The notes beneath the pieces were generated by a model. The model was not told the DNA's origin. It saw nothing but the letters and a program-made list of their open reading frames with translations, and ran no database searches. Below, piece after piece: positions 17,526 to 26,119 of a DNA stretch of 64,000 nucleotides. The stretch comes from Pseudomonas anguilliseptica. GTDB taxonomy: Bacteria > Pseudomonadota > Gammaproteobacteria > Pseudomonadales > Pseudomonadaceae. The DNA lies in assembly GCF_021375795.1 (NCBI RefSeq), contig NZ_JAEIOI010000001.1, positions 248,001 to 312,000 of the forward strand. The letters run 5' to 3'. Numbering within the stretch: the first letter of the stretch is position 1; every line of letters starts with the position of its first letter. A program made the translations under genes and the position numbers.

Positions 17526-19076
17526 TCAGTCGATCAGCTCAATGGCACCGGCTTTTTCCTGGTAGCGCTTGAGCAGTTCGTCATTACGCTGCAGCTCCTG
17601 GGCGTTGATCGAGTCCGGGGCGGCGGTCATCAGGCGCGGGGTGATAAAGATCACCAGTTCGGTGCGTTTGTCCGTGCCGGAGTCGCTGCCGAACAGGCGG
17701 CCGATCCAGGGCATCTCACGTAGCAGCGGGATACCCTGATTAGCGTAGGCGTTTTCCGTGGTAATCAGGCCAGACAGCACCAGGGTTTCGCCCAGGCGCA
17801 GTTGCACGTCGTTCTCGGTGCGGCGGGTCTTGAAGGCCGGGTAGCCGCTGACCTGGTTAGCCATGTCCACCTGGCTGATTTCGGCGGAAACCTTGGTGGA
17901 AATCTGCTCGTTGCCGTAGACCTTGGGCTCGATATTGAGCATCACCCCGTAGTCCTTGTACTCCACCGAAGGACCGCTGATGCTGCTGGTAACCACCGGT
18001 GTTTGCCCGCCGACAGTCAGTTGTGCCTTGCCGCCGCTGCGTGCGGACAGCCGTGGGGAGGCCAGGGTCAGTGCCGCGCCGTCCTTTTCCAGCAGGTTGA
18101 TACGCGAGGTGATTTCGGTGGCTATACCCCAGTAGCCCACAGTACCCAGCGCGAATTTCTCCGAATTGGCAGCCAGTCCCGAGACTGCCAGGCCGGTGGT
18201 TTTGTCGACAGCGGGAGGCAGGCTATTGATGGGGCTAAGCGTAGAGTTGGTCGAGGGGAACTGGCCACGGAAGTATTTGTTATTACGCTGGTCAGAGGCG
18301 AGCGACCAACTTGGGCCATTGATCTGGTCATCCCAGATAATGCCCAGGCTTTCGGTGTAGTCCTTGGAGAACTCGGTCACGCGCACATCGAAATAAACCA
18401 TCGGCGCGTCGTATTCGGAGGTCGGCTGGGCCAGCACCATGACGTCCGGGTAGCTCTGCTTGACCACCTCGATGCGCGTCATGTCTACCGCGTCGAGGCT
18501 GCCGTCGATGACGATCTGCCGGCCGACGGCCTTGATGCTGATGCCGGGGATATTGCCGAGCATGGCTTGTACCTCGCTCAGCACTTCGAGGGCGTCGGAC
18601 TTGCTGGCCGCGCCTTGCTGCTCCTCGGCGAGGACAATCACGTTGTCGCCATAAGGCTTGGCTGCGTCCTTGATCTGCACCAGTTGCGTGGCACTGACCC
18701 GTCCTTCGATCACCACCTGGCGGCCTACCGTACGCAGGCGTGCACCGGGAATGCTGCTCAGCAAGGCGCGCAGTTCCGGCAACTGGCGATAGCCGTTCGC
18801 TTTGGCCACCACCACGCTCATCTGCTCGCGGCTGCCATCCTCGAACCAGATCAGCATGGTGGTTTCGCCATCCTGCTGGGCAGTGAGAACGATTTCCTCG
18901 TTTTTCAGCAGAGTGGCGCTGATCAGCTCGACATTGCCCACTGCCACGCGCTCGACCCCCGGCGCCTTGAGCACCCGTACATCGCCATCGTAGAGCAGCA
19001 GTGCGGTGGGAAGTACGTTGGCCTGAGCGGCAAAGCTCAGGCACAGGGTTGCCAGCATTCCTACTAAAAATCGCAT
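17526..19076 (-). CDS. rcpA: RcpA/CpaC outer-membrane secretin
   Basis: A 516-residue secretin forming the outer-membrane pore for the Flp pilus. It begins with a signal peptide (MRFLVGMLATLCLSFAAQA). The N-terminal domain has the CpaC pattern GDVRVLKAPGVERVAVGNVE. Two BON-like segments follow (RQVVIEGRVSATQL and RQIVIDGSLDAVDM), and then the secretin core with GQTPVV..., VEYKDYGVMLNIEPKVYG and a C-terminal RLGETLVLSGLI...RTELVIFITPRL. Length fits RcpA/CpaC. It is 87 bp downstream of rcpC in the operon. Confidence 0.95.
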   Translation of the reverse strand: MRFLVGMLATLCLSFAAQANVLPTALLLYDGDVRVLKAPGVERVAVGNVELISATLLKNEEIVLTAQQDGETTMLIWFEDGSREQMSVVVAKANGYRQLPELRALLSSIPGARLRTVGRQVVIEGRVSATQLVQIKDAAKPYGDNVIVLAEEQQGAASKSDALEVLSEVQAMLGNIPGISIKAVGRQIVIDGSLDAVDMTRIEVVKQSYPDVMVLAQPTSEYDAPMVYFDVRVTEFSKDYTESLGIIWDDQINGPSWSLASDQRNNKYFRGQFPSTNSTLSPINSLPPAVDKTTGLAVSGLAANSEKFALGTVGYWGIATEITSRINLLEKDGAALTLASPRLSARSGGKAQLTVGGQTPVVTSSISGPSVEYKDYGVMLNIEPKVYGNEQISTKVSAEISQVDMANQVSGYPAFKTRRTENDVQLRLGETLVLSGLITTENAYANQGIPLLREMPWIGRLFGSDSGTDKRTELVIFITPRLMTAAPDSINAQELQRNDELLKRYQEKAGAIELID

Positions 19077-19163
19077 CGTGTCCCGCCCTGATCTGTACGA
19101 ATTTGTCTTGTTATGGTTTTGTCCGCCCCTTATCCGGCTGGAAGAGGGGCAGCGGGGAAGTGC

Positions 19164-21062
19164 TTATTCCAGCCGCAGTGTCTGGATGGGCAGCACACCC
19201 TGTTTGCCGGTACCGCCGGGGATAAACTGGATCATCCGCGTGGTATCGCGGCGAGTCGCGCTGACGGGTGTATCCCTTGGGGTTTCCACGCCGATGCTGA
19301 CGCCACGAGCCAGCACGTTGCCGTTGTTGTCCACCACTTTGCCGTCGACCACCTTGCCGATGGCTTTGCCGGACGCATCGTAGACGGTGTCTCCACGTAC
19401 TGTACCGAGTACCTTGCCGGATGCATCGCGCACCACTTGCTGGGCATCCTGGCGCAGCCCGACGTCGGCATCGGCCTTGAGGTTGCCGGCCAGGTCGTAA
19501 ACCTTGCCGTCGCGCACGGTGCCGACCTTGCGACCCTGGCTATCGATCACGTCGTTGCCGACAATACTGCCGAGCACATTGCCGTTGGCGTCACGCGCCA
19601 CCAGTACTGCGTCGGCCATTGGCTTGCCATCGCTGTCGAGTACGGCCTGTTCGGCTTTGCCCAGTACCTTGCCGTCACTGCCGATGGCCACGCCGTCCTT
19701 GACCGTACCGAGCACCTTGCCGTTGGCATCAATCAGTTGGCCGTCCTTGACGGTACCGAGTACCTTGCCGTTGGCATCCCGGACGATTTCCCCCGGTGCA
19801 CCAATCACCTTGCCGCTGGCATCGACCAGTTTGCCGTCAACCAGTTTGCCGCTGACATCACTGCTGGCGCCTGCAACGCTTGAGCTGCTCATGTCGATCA
19901 CTCGGCCGTTGGCATCCAGAGCGACATTCTGTTCAACCCGGCCCAGTTCCTTACCATCGAGGCCGACGGCTTTGCCGTCCTGGTAAGCACCGATGACATT
20001 GCCCTGGGCGTCGACTACCTTGCCGTCGACTACCTTGCCGATAACGTTGCCATCAGCATCACGTACCACGGTGGCGCGTTCGCTCATGCGCAGTAACGGG
20101 TCGTCGGTAGCCAGGCCGCGAACGATACGGCCCATGACTTTGCCATCGAGGCCGATGGCCTGGCCGTCGATAATCTGGCCGATGATGCGGCCCCGCTCAT
20201 CCACCACGTTGTTACCGACGATGCGGCCGAGCAACTTGCCGTCGGCACCCAGCACCACGTCGACGGTTTCTGCCGGTAGTGGGTCGAGCAGGCTGGAAAC
20301 GGTGACCTGACCCAACTCGGCAGCGCTGCTGTCTTTCGGGTGGCGCAGCACGGCGACCAGTTCGCCGGCTTTTTCCGCCAGCTCCACACGAGCGACCTGT
20401 GCCGGGGTGAGCATCAGCGACAGAGTAGAGAAGTTCATGTTGAAGCCGTCAGGTGTGCTGCGGTCGTGGTAGTTCTCGTACTTGCGACCTTTGGCGTCTT
20501 CGCGGCCGGCAGCGAGCACCTCGACATCTTGCAGAACGTTGATCACTACTTCGTCGGAGTAATTGGTTTGCTCCTGCAGGCCGATATCGGTGGCCGAAAA
20601 AGTGCCGAGTAGGTCGATGCGGTCGCCAGGGCGCAACATGCCATCGAAGGAGTTGATCTTGCTGACTTTGACGGTCTTGACCCGCTTGCCCAGCGCGACG
20701 TTTTCCGAGAAGCGCGACACGCCGTCCTGTTCCACCGAGTCCCAGCTCAGGGGGCGGCCTTTCTGCAGGTCGCGAATGGTCAGGCGGTTTTCCAACTGTG
20801 CCCAATCATCGGCCAGCACGGCATTGGAGGGCAGGTAGTCGCGTGGAACGTCCATGATTGCCACGTTTTCCGGGGTCAGCGGCTGGGCCTTGGCGATGTC
20901 GGTCTTGGGGACGATCACCGATACCTTTACCTCGTTGGCCGGCTGATAGGCCGCACGGTACTGCGATTCCTTGGCTTTCAGGTACAGCCAGCCGAGCAGT
21001 GCGGCGAGCACTCCGCAGGCGATGGCGATGATCAGTAGTTTTTTTCCCGAAACGGATGACAT
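19164..21062 (-). CDS. rcpC: RcpC/CpaB protein with long repeat domain
   Basis: A 632-residue protein. One N-terminal helix (KLLIIAIACGVLAALLGWLY) is followed by SAF-type domain segments (VPKTDIAKAQPLTPENVAIM, RDLQKGRPL) and an RcpC/CpaB core (residues 40-260: RVKTVKVSKI..., LRPGDRIDLLGTF). From about residue 265 to 590 there are about 18 tandem units of a 16-residue motif, consensus DxxGKVLGxVxDGxVV, as in DANGKVLGTVKDGQLI. Ordinary CpaB proteins are about 250-350 residues, so the repeat half is an addition. RcpC acts in the periplasm with the secretin. An upstream ATG at 21080 is in frame; ATG 21062 is chosen for its GGGGAG five bases upstream. Confidence 0.88.
   Translation of the reverse strand: MSSVSGKKLLIIAIACGVLAALLGWLYLKAKESQYRAAYQPANEVKVSVIVPKTDIAKAQPLTPENVAIMDVPRDYLPSNAVLADDWAQLENRLTIRDLQKGRPLSWDSVEQDGVSRFSENVALGKRVKTVKVSKINSFDGMLRPGDRIDLLGTFSATDIGLQEQTNYSDEVVINVLQDVEVLAAGREDAKGRKYENYHDRSTPDGFNMNFSTLSLMLTPAQVARVELAEKAGELVAVLRHPKDSSAAELGQVTVSSLLDPLPAETVDVVLGADGKLLGRIVGNNVVDERGRIIGQIIDGQAIGLDGKVMGRIVRGLATDDPLLRMSERATVVRDADGNVIGKVVDGKVVDAQGNVIGAYQDGKAVGLDGKELGRVEQNVALDANGRVIDMSSSSVAGASSDVSGKLVDGKLVDASGKVIGAPGEIVRDANGKVLGTVKDGQLIDANGKVLGTVKDGVAIGSDGKVLGKAEQAVLDSDGKPMADAVLVARDANGNVLGSIVGNDVIDSQGRKVGTVRDGKVYDLAGNLKADADVGLRQDAQQVVRDASGKVLGTVRGDTVYDASGKAIGKVVDGKVVDNNGNVLARGVSIGVETPRDTPVSATRRDTTRMIQFIPGGTGKQGVLPIQTLRLE
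19305..20265 (-). repeat. Tandem coding repeats of 16 residues (48 bp) in rcpC
   Basis: The DNA encoding the C-terminal half of RcpC is built from degenerate 48-bp units. The best-preserved pair is at 19693-19730 and 19741-19778: 36 of 38 bases agree at exactly 48 bp spacing. Others have diverged and carry insertions. The pattern points to expansion by tandem duplication. Confidence 0.85.
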
Positions 21063-21085
21063 GTTGCTCCCCAATCCCATGAATG

Positions 21086-21099
21086 CCCCATTTGGGGTT
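21086..21099. other. Short palindrome before rcpC
   Basis: CCCCATTTGGGG (21087-21098) is an inverted repeat just upstream of the chosen rcpC start, in the 104-bp gap after the pilin-like gene. It could stabilise the 3' end of the upstream message or shape the rcpC leader. It has no T-run on the coding strand. Confidence 0.3.
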
Positions 21100-21166
21100 T
21101 CAGTTTATTATTCGCTGCCTCAATGCCGCGTCTTGTTGTTTCAGCCGTCTATTGCTGCCAGCGGCC

Positions 21167-22198
21167 TTACTTGCTTAACGTCCATTTGCTGGTAACGGGG
21201 TCGTAGGTCACGGTGGTTTTGCCTTTGCAGTCCTGGCTGTCGTCGACCCCATTGACGAACCCGCCCACGCCTTGTTGCCCGCCGTTACTCAGGCGCAAGG
21301 ACGGGTCGTTGAACTTGCTCTCCGGAACGCCACTGAGAATGTCGCCATTGTTGAGCGTGTCGCTCCAGCCCCCGGGCATCACCAGACATGGCGAATAGTT
21401 TTTCCAGTTGCTGTTTGGCATGAGGACAAACTCCACGCTTACCAGCTCCTCGTCTTCGTTGCCCACTTCATTGGTGAATGTGGACGGGGCGGTAAGCGTG
21501 CTCTTGAGCGAGTAGAGGCGACCGTTCAATTCATAGCTGGAGGTCTGCGGTACGCCGTTGTCATCCAGTGTCACGATGCGGCGCATCGGCGCAGCGGTAA
21601 ATCCTGTGGGTTGCGGGTCGAGCAGTTTGCGGTCGTTGGCGGAATAGAACTTGTTCTTGTACAGGTAGGCGAAGCCGTAGACCTTGCCGCCGGCGGTGAG
21701 CGCCATCAGTGGCAACTCGTTGCCATTTTCGTCGACCCACTGGCGGTTGCTTGTGGCGCCGCCATAGATGATGTTGCCGGCCCCGTCGACGAATACGCAG
21801 TCGCCGCTATCGGTGCGTCGGCACCAGGCGAGGATATTGCCGTTGTCGTCAACCAGCATGTCGCCGTCCATGCGTCCGAGCAGATCACCGTTCTGGTCGT
21901 AGACCCATTCGATGGAGGGAAGCTGTGCGTCGACGTCCGGCAGTTCGGTATCACCTGGCGCTGGGGTTTCGCCGTCGTCGTAGTCGCCTTCTTCGGAGTC
22001 GTTCTCGTTGAAGCGCACCTTGGTGTTGTTATAGCGCTGCACCTTGTTCATTTCGCTGGACTGGGTGCGGTAGTTGTTGTGCACATTGTCGAACAGCTGC
22101 GTGACATCAGTAGTCGCAGCCAGCAGCGCCACGCCAGTGACACCGAGTACCACCATGTACTCGGTCATGGATTGGCCCAGCTGGCGCAGGCGACTCAT
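21167..22198 (-). CDS. Pilin-like protein with RcpC-type repeats
   Basis: A 343-residue protein. The N-terminus MSRLRQLGQSMTEYMVVLGV is a class III prepilin leader: basic residues, G/Q cleavage region, conserved Glu-Tyr and a hydrophobic helix to about residue 30. After an acidic stretch (NENDSEEGDYDDGE) come units resembling the RcpC repeats: YDQNGDLLGRMDGDMLV, DDNGNILAW, VDGAGNIIYGG and VDENGNEL. The C-terminal 130 residues match nothing I recognise. It lies directly upstream of rcpC and overlaps the preceding gene by one base. It could be a large minor pilin or adhesin. Function is not known. Confidence 0.8.
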   Translation of the reverse strand: MSRLRQLGQSMTEYMVVLGVTGVALLAATTDVTQLFDNVHNNYRTQSSEMNKVQRYNNTKVRFNENDSEEGDYDDGETPAPGDTELPDVDAQLPSIEWVYDQNGDLLGRMDGDMLVDDNGNILAWCRRTDSGDCVFVDGAGNIIYGGATSNRQWVDENGNELPLMALTAGGKVYGFAYLYKNKFYSANDRKLLDPQPTGFTAAPMRRIVTLDDNGVPQTSSYELNGRLYSLKSTLTAPSTFTNEVGNEDEELVSVEFVLMPNSNWKNYSPCLVMPGGWSDTLNNGDILSGVPESKFNDPSLRLSNGGQQGVGGFVNGVDDSQDCKGKTTVTYDPVTSKWTLSK

Positions 22199-22863
22199 CA
22201 GCGATCCATCCGGTTGAGCAGGATTTGCGTGCGGCCGTCGGCGCGTATCAGGCCGACGGTCATCAACTCGCGACCCTTGGCGAAATTGAGGACGATGGCG
22301 TTGTCCTGGTTGCTGCGGCCCTCCAGGGCCCAGCCCTGGCTGAGCAGTTCGGCTTCGTACCAGGCACGGGTGTTGTCCAGGTCGTCTTCGCCCAGCAGCA
22401 TGACCATGCGGCCCTTGCGAATATCGTCATCGCTGCGCATGTCGCTGATCACCTGCGCCCCTAGCGGCACCGGCATGCCAGTCCCCAATGCCTGTTTGCC
22501 GGCGTCACTGGCCGGGGGGTTGGTCAGCAGCATACGACCGTAGCTGAAGCGATCATTCTGGGCGCGTACCTGCAGCATCATCATGCAGTGCTTGTTGATG
22601 TGCAGAATCTGCTCCCAGCCATTGAACTCGGTGAAGTCCACCTCTTGCCACTTCCCGGTGTAGAAGGTCTTGACCTGTTCCACGGTGGCAGGCACGCGGA
22701 AACTGCGTCCGGCCATGGGCGAGTGGTTCCACTGCACATTGCCGCCCAGTGAGCTGACCAGCATGCCGTCCATCCGCGGGAAATCGTCATAGTCACAATC
22801 GGCCTGGGCGTTGGCGCAGGCCAGCAGCAGGCTGCCGCATAGAAGTCGGGAAAGTCTGTTCAT
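22198..22863 (-). CDS. Exported hypothetical protein of the Tad operon
   Basis: A 221-residue protein with a clear signal peptide (MNRLSRLLCGSLLLACANAQA) and a predicted periplasmic body. Two segments look related: VEQVKTFYTGKWQEVDFTEF...HCMMMLQV and LDNTRAWYEAELLSQGWALE...NAIVLNFAKGRELMTVGLI. Each has a helix with YxxxL and W, then two strands, suggesting an internal duplication of about 80 residues. I do not recognise the family. It overlaps its neighbours by 4 bp and 1 bp, so co-production with the pilus proteins is likely. Confidence 0.75.
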   Translation of the reverse strand: MNRLSRLLCGSLLLACANAQADCDYDDFPRMDGMLVSSLGGNVQWNHSPMAGRSFRVPATVEQVKTFYTGKWQEVDFTEFNGWEQILHINKHCMMMLQVRAQNDRFSYGRMLLTNPPASDAGKQALGTGMPVPLGAQVISDMRSDDDIRKGRMVMLLGEDDLDNTRAWYEAELLSQGWALEGRSNQDNAIVLNFAKGRELMTVGLIRADGRTQILLNRMDR

Positions 22864-23774
22864 TTGAAGTAGCAGAAGCCGGTGGTGGCGTTGCAGGTAA
22901 CCTCGCTGTCGGGCATCGGGTCGGTGTTTACCGGGGCGAAGTTGACGTCATTGAACGAGGGCTCGAACAGGCCGATCAGGCCTTTGAGCACACCCCAGAC
23001 CGGGTTGTCCTCGACCATGGTGCCGAGTACAAAGTCATCGGTCTTTTCATGGAAGTGCCCTTCACTCTGCGCAACCCAGCCATCGGCCAACACTGCCGAT
23101 TTGGCCCTGACGTTGAGCTGGTTGGCGAACTGGTCACCGAATAGCGGGTTGCCGCCAAGCTGACCGCCAGCCATCGGTACAGGGATATTGATGGCGGTCC
23201 GGTAGAAGTTCTGGGTCGGATGAGCGATCTGCAGCAGGTCGCCGTCGCCGCCGCCGAAACTGAGGATGCTGACCACCTTGGCCACTCCGCCCATGACATC
23301 GTTGTAAGTGTCGATGATGGTGTAGGCCAGCCCAGGCGTAGCGGTTTTGGCCAGGCTGGCATTGTTCGCCGCACTGCCAGCGCTGGCCATGGTCTGGCCG
23401 CTGTGGGTCCAGCGCCAAAGCCGGTTGTTGGCCGTTGGCTGGTCGATGTCGCTGGCGGCCAAGGCCCGGCTGGTAGCCTCGAATGGCAGCAGGCGTTGTT
23501 CGGCGCTGTTGCGGATATCGGCATCCGAGCGGATCGCCAGATAGCCATTGGTGGTGTCGATCTGGCTTGGCAGGTCTTCTTTTTCCTGGCCGTATGGGCT
23601 GTACCAGACGGTACGTTCCCAGGCGGTGTAACGCGCCAGTTCCTGGGCCTTGTAGGACATGTCGGCCAACTTGGCCACCACGGGCACCAGAACAAACAGC
23701 AGCAACAGACAACCGGCGGTCATCACCACAAATTCGGCCATTGCCTGCCCACGGCAGCGCCAGTGCAGGTTCAT
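22860..23774 (-). CDS. TadE/TadG-like pilus assembly protein
   Basis: A 304-residue protein with N-terminus MNLHWRCRGQAMAEFVVMTA and a hydrophobic helix at about 13-35, as in TadE-type pseudopilins; the QAMAEF segment carries the conserved Glu. The remaining 270 residues are predicted periplasmic, with two cysteines at the C-terminus (VTCNATTGFCYFK) that could form a disulfide. It overlaps its neighbours by 4 bp on both sides. Probably a minor pilin or assembly component; exact role unknown. Confidence 0.8.
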   Translation of the reverse strand: MNLHWRCRGQAMAEFVVMTAGCLLLLFVLVPVVAKLADMSYKAQELARYTAWERTVWYSPYGQEKEDLPSQIDTTNGYLAIRSDADIRNSAEQRLLPFEATSRALAASDIDQPTANNRLWRWTHSGQTMASAGSAANNASLAKTATPGLAYTIIDTYNDVMGGVAKVVSILSFGGGDGDLLQIAHPTQNFYRTAINIPVPMAGGQLGGNPLFGDQFANQLNVRAKSAVLADGWVAQSEGHFHEKTDDFVLGTMVEDNPVWGVLKGLIGLFEPSFNDVNFAPVNTDPMPDSEVTCNATTGFCYFK

Positions 23775-25834
23775 GGCAATGCTCCCGTGACACCGTCCTG
23801 GGCTTTATCCAGCACTTCGTCGGTGATCTTTTCCAGCACCGGTTTGGCGACCGGTTTGATCATCGGTGGCAGTTTGTCCATCAGCCGGTCTCGGCCCGGC
23901 TCGATCACAAACTGACGGGCCAGGTCGAACAGAAAACCAGCCACGTTCGCCGGAGTGACATTGAGAATCTCGGTCAGGTCGATCTTGCCGGATGCAATAA
24001 ATTGCATGACCTGACTCGGCTCGCGCAGGCGTGCATCCCAGAACGGGCTGTACTGGTTGGGCGACTCGCTACGGCCCGGCGGTGGGGCGAAATAGGTTTC
24101 CGCCGAGGAAATGGTCATCATCCGCTCGCCATCGCCCCACAGGAATACCAGCGGGTTGTCATCCACCCCTTCGGTTTGCAGGGCGAAACGCCCCTTGCGA
24201 TTCAGCACATTGGAGGTGTCGGCGACCGGCCGCAGGTTGAGGCTGTCGGGGTTGTCGCTGGTGCGAATGGACGTCAGCGGTTTGGAGACCGCCACGGTGA
24301 ACTCCTTGCTGCGTCCGGTTTCGGCATGGTCCTCACCGAGCACGAAGAATGACGGTGAGCCGCTATAACCGGTGTTGACGTCCTCGGCGAGGTTGGTGCC
24401 GTAGATCATCATGGGAAAGATGCCCCAGCCGTACGTCACGGCATGTACCGGATGCAGCGCATCTCCATAGGGCCGCGGTTTGCTCGCGAGCAGGCCTTGA
24501 GTGGGATTACCCCACTGTGGGCCGAACAGGTATTGGTCACCGACGTTAGTGACCAATTGTTGGGTTGCGCCGCCCAGCGGCAAGCCGAGCCCGAACTGGA
24601 TGCCGTCATCGAAAATGGTGACGCAGCCGACCAGCGGCAGGCACAGCTCGATCGCCAGATCCAGTTCGAGCTTGAAACCCATCGAACTGTAGTCCAGCGA
24701 GCTCCAGCCAAATACCGGCATGGCCTTGCCGGCCCCCGAAGTGCTCAGCGGGTTGTACACGTAGGCGGTGCCGCCGTTGTTGAACACCCCAACCTCGAAG
24801 CCGAACCTGAATTTGATATTGATAAAGCCCAGCGGCAGGCGGATTTCCGGCGTGCTGAAGCCGACGGCCGCATCAAAGGTGCGCTCCGACAGCCAGGCAT
24901 TTCGCTGTTCGTTGATGGTGGCCGCGAAATAGCGTGACGCGTTACCGGTTACGGTCATGTCCTTGGATTTGCTGGTGCCGGTCTTGTTGTGCATCTCCGG
25001 GGCCATATTGACCAGCATCGATCCGGGCGTATAACCACCGAGAAAGTCGGCCAACAGATCCTCATCATCTGCTGGCGGAGTGCTGGTGCTTCCGCCACTT
25101 GTGCCACCCCCGGTGCCACCGGGTGGCGTGCTGGCGGTGTCATTGGCGCCCCTGATTTTCTCCAGCAGGGTGTCGACCGGCAGGTAGTCGGCAAAATAGG
25201 TGAGGATAAAGTTCTGCACCAGCAGCATGGTCGACAGCGGTGCGACCTCCAGGCGATCGCCGGGGCTGCCGGGGGGCCTGTCCATCTGGTGTTGCCTGAC
25301 TATTTCACCGGGTATTCGCGCCTGCGCCTCGAAGGTGGCAATGGCGAAGGCTTTTTGGAAAAAGCCCATGATCATGTTGAAACTCGATACTACGTCCGGG
25401 TAGACCTTCATCACCGGCGTGGCCACGGCGCGTACCCCGTGGCCGAGTATCTGGTACGGCAGGGTGACGACGTTGAGCACGTCGGCAACTGACGGTTTGG
25501 GTGGGATCAGCAGGATCGGCACCTGATAGGCCGGAAAGCTGTTGACCCAGCGCGGAATGTTGGCGTAACGCTTGGCCCAGGACATCAACGCCACCACCTG
25601 GCCAATCGACAGCTCGTTAGCGACGATGGCGCGGTTGGTGTAGGCGATCAGATTCTGATGGCGGGCGAACAGTTTGGCCTGGGAGTAAGCGGCCGCGTCA
25701 GCAGCGTTTTCCAGCTGCACGCGATCACGGGTAAGGATGCCCTGATTGAATAGCAGAATCAGGGCGATCAGGGCGATACCCATAAACAGCAGGCCAAATA
25801 CCATGGCCTGCCCGCGTTGCCGTTGCCGGTTCAT
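23771..25834 (-). CDS. TadG-like pilus assembly protein
   Basis: A 687-residue protein beginning MNRQRQRGQAMVFGLLFMGI with one N-terminal helix and the NAADAAAYSQAKLFARHQN segment typical of TadG family N-termini. The large predicted periplasmic domain lacks an obvious von Willebrand A domain. It contains a Gly/Ser/Thr/Pro linker (around residues 230-255) and is rich in aromatic and glycine residues. TadG proteins are envelope-anchored and needed for pilus assembly. It is the second gene of the operon, 24 bp downstream of the pilin gene, and overlaps the next gene by 4 bp. Confidence 0.78.
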   Translation of the reverse strand: MNRQRQRGQAMVFGLLFMGIALIALILLFNQGILTRDRVQLENAADAAAYSQAKLFARHQNLIAYTNRAIVANELSIGQVVALMSWAKRYANIPRWVNSFPAYQVPILLIPPKPSVADVLNVVTLPYQILGHGVRAVATPVMKVYPDVVSSFNMIMGFFQKAFAIATFEAQARIPGEIVRQHQMDRPPGSPGDRLEVAPLSTMLLVQNFILTYFADYLPVDTLLEKIRGANDTASTPPGGTGGGTSGGSTSTPPADDEDLLADFLGGYTPGSMLVNMAPEMHNKTGTSKSKDMTVTGNASRYFAATINEQRNAWLSERTFDAAVGFSTPEIRLPLGFINIKFRFGFEVGVFNNGGTAYVYNPLSTSGAGKAMPVFGWSSLDYSSMGFKLELDLAIELCLPLVGCVTIFDDGIQFGLGLPLGGATQQLVTNVGDQYLFGPQWGNPTQGLLASKPRPYGDALHPVHAVTYGWGIFPMMIYGTNLAEDVNTGYSGSPSFFVLGEDHAETGRSKEFTVAVSKPLTSIRTSDNPDSLNLRPVADTSNVLNRKGRFALQTEGVDDNPLVFLWGDGERMMTISSAETYFAPPPGRSESPNQYSPFWDARLREPSQVMQFIASGKIDLTEILNVTPANVAGFLFDLARQFVIEPGRDRLMDKLPPMIKPVAKPVLEKITDEVLDKAQDGVTGALP

Positions 25835-25858
25835 CGCTGCTGTTTCGCAGGTTATGAA

Positions 25859-26119
25859 TTAGCGTGTCGACTCATCCTGCTGGAAGTTGCTTAGAGTATG
25901 GTTGGTAGCTGCAGCGCTTTGGGCGGCTTGGCCTCGAGCTTCGGCCGTTGACTGTGCGGTACCGCCGCCCAGTTCGGCGGCCATATCGCCTACCTGATCG
26001 CGTACTGTGCTACCGAACAGGTTGTAAACGACGATGGCGGCAATGGCGATCAGGGCGACGATGATGATGTATTCGGTCATGCCTTGGCCTAACTGACGAG
26101 CGCGCGATTTGATGGACAT
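25859..26119 (-). CDS. flp: Flp-type major pilin
   Basis: An 86-residue prepilin, MSIKSRARQLGQGMTEYIII..., with a basic 11-residue leader, cleavage expected before QGMTEY (Glu at +5, Tyr at +6), and the hydrophobic stretch IIVALIAIAAIVVYNLFG. The C-terminal tail is small, Ala/Gln/Thr-rich and charged. It is the first gene of the operon, with AGAGGAAG before the ATG. Its size and motif make it the likely major pilin subunit. No prepilin peptidase (TadV) gene is in the window, so processing must come from elsewhere. Confidence 0.93.
   Translation of the reverse strand: MSIKSRARQLGQGMTEYIIIVALIAIAAIVVYNLFGSTVRDQVGDMAAELGGGTAQSTAEARGQAAQSAAATNHTLSNFQQDESTR

Noticed and set aside
17802-19067. 421-codon open frame antisense to the secretin gene
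   Set aside because: His- and Gly-rich shadow translation with no family resemblance.
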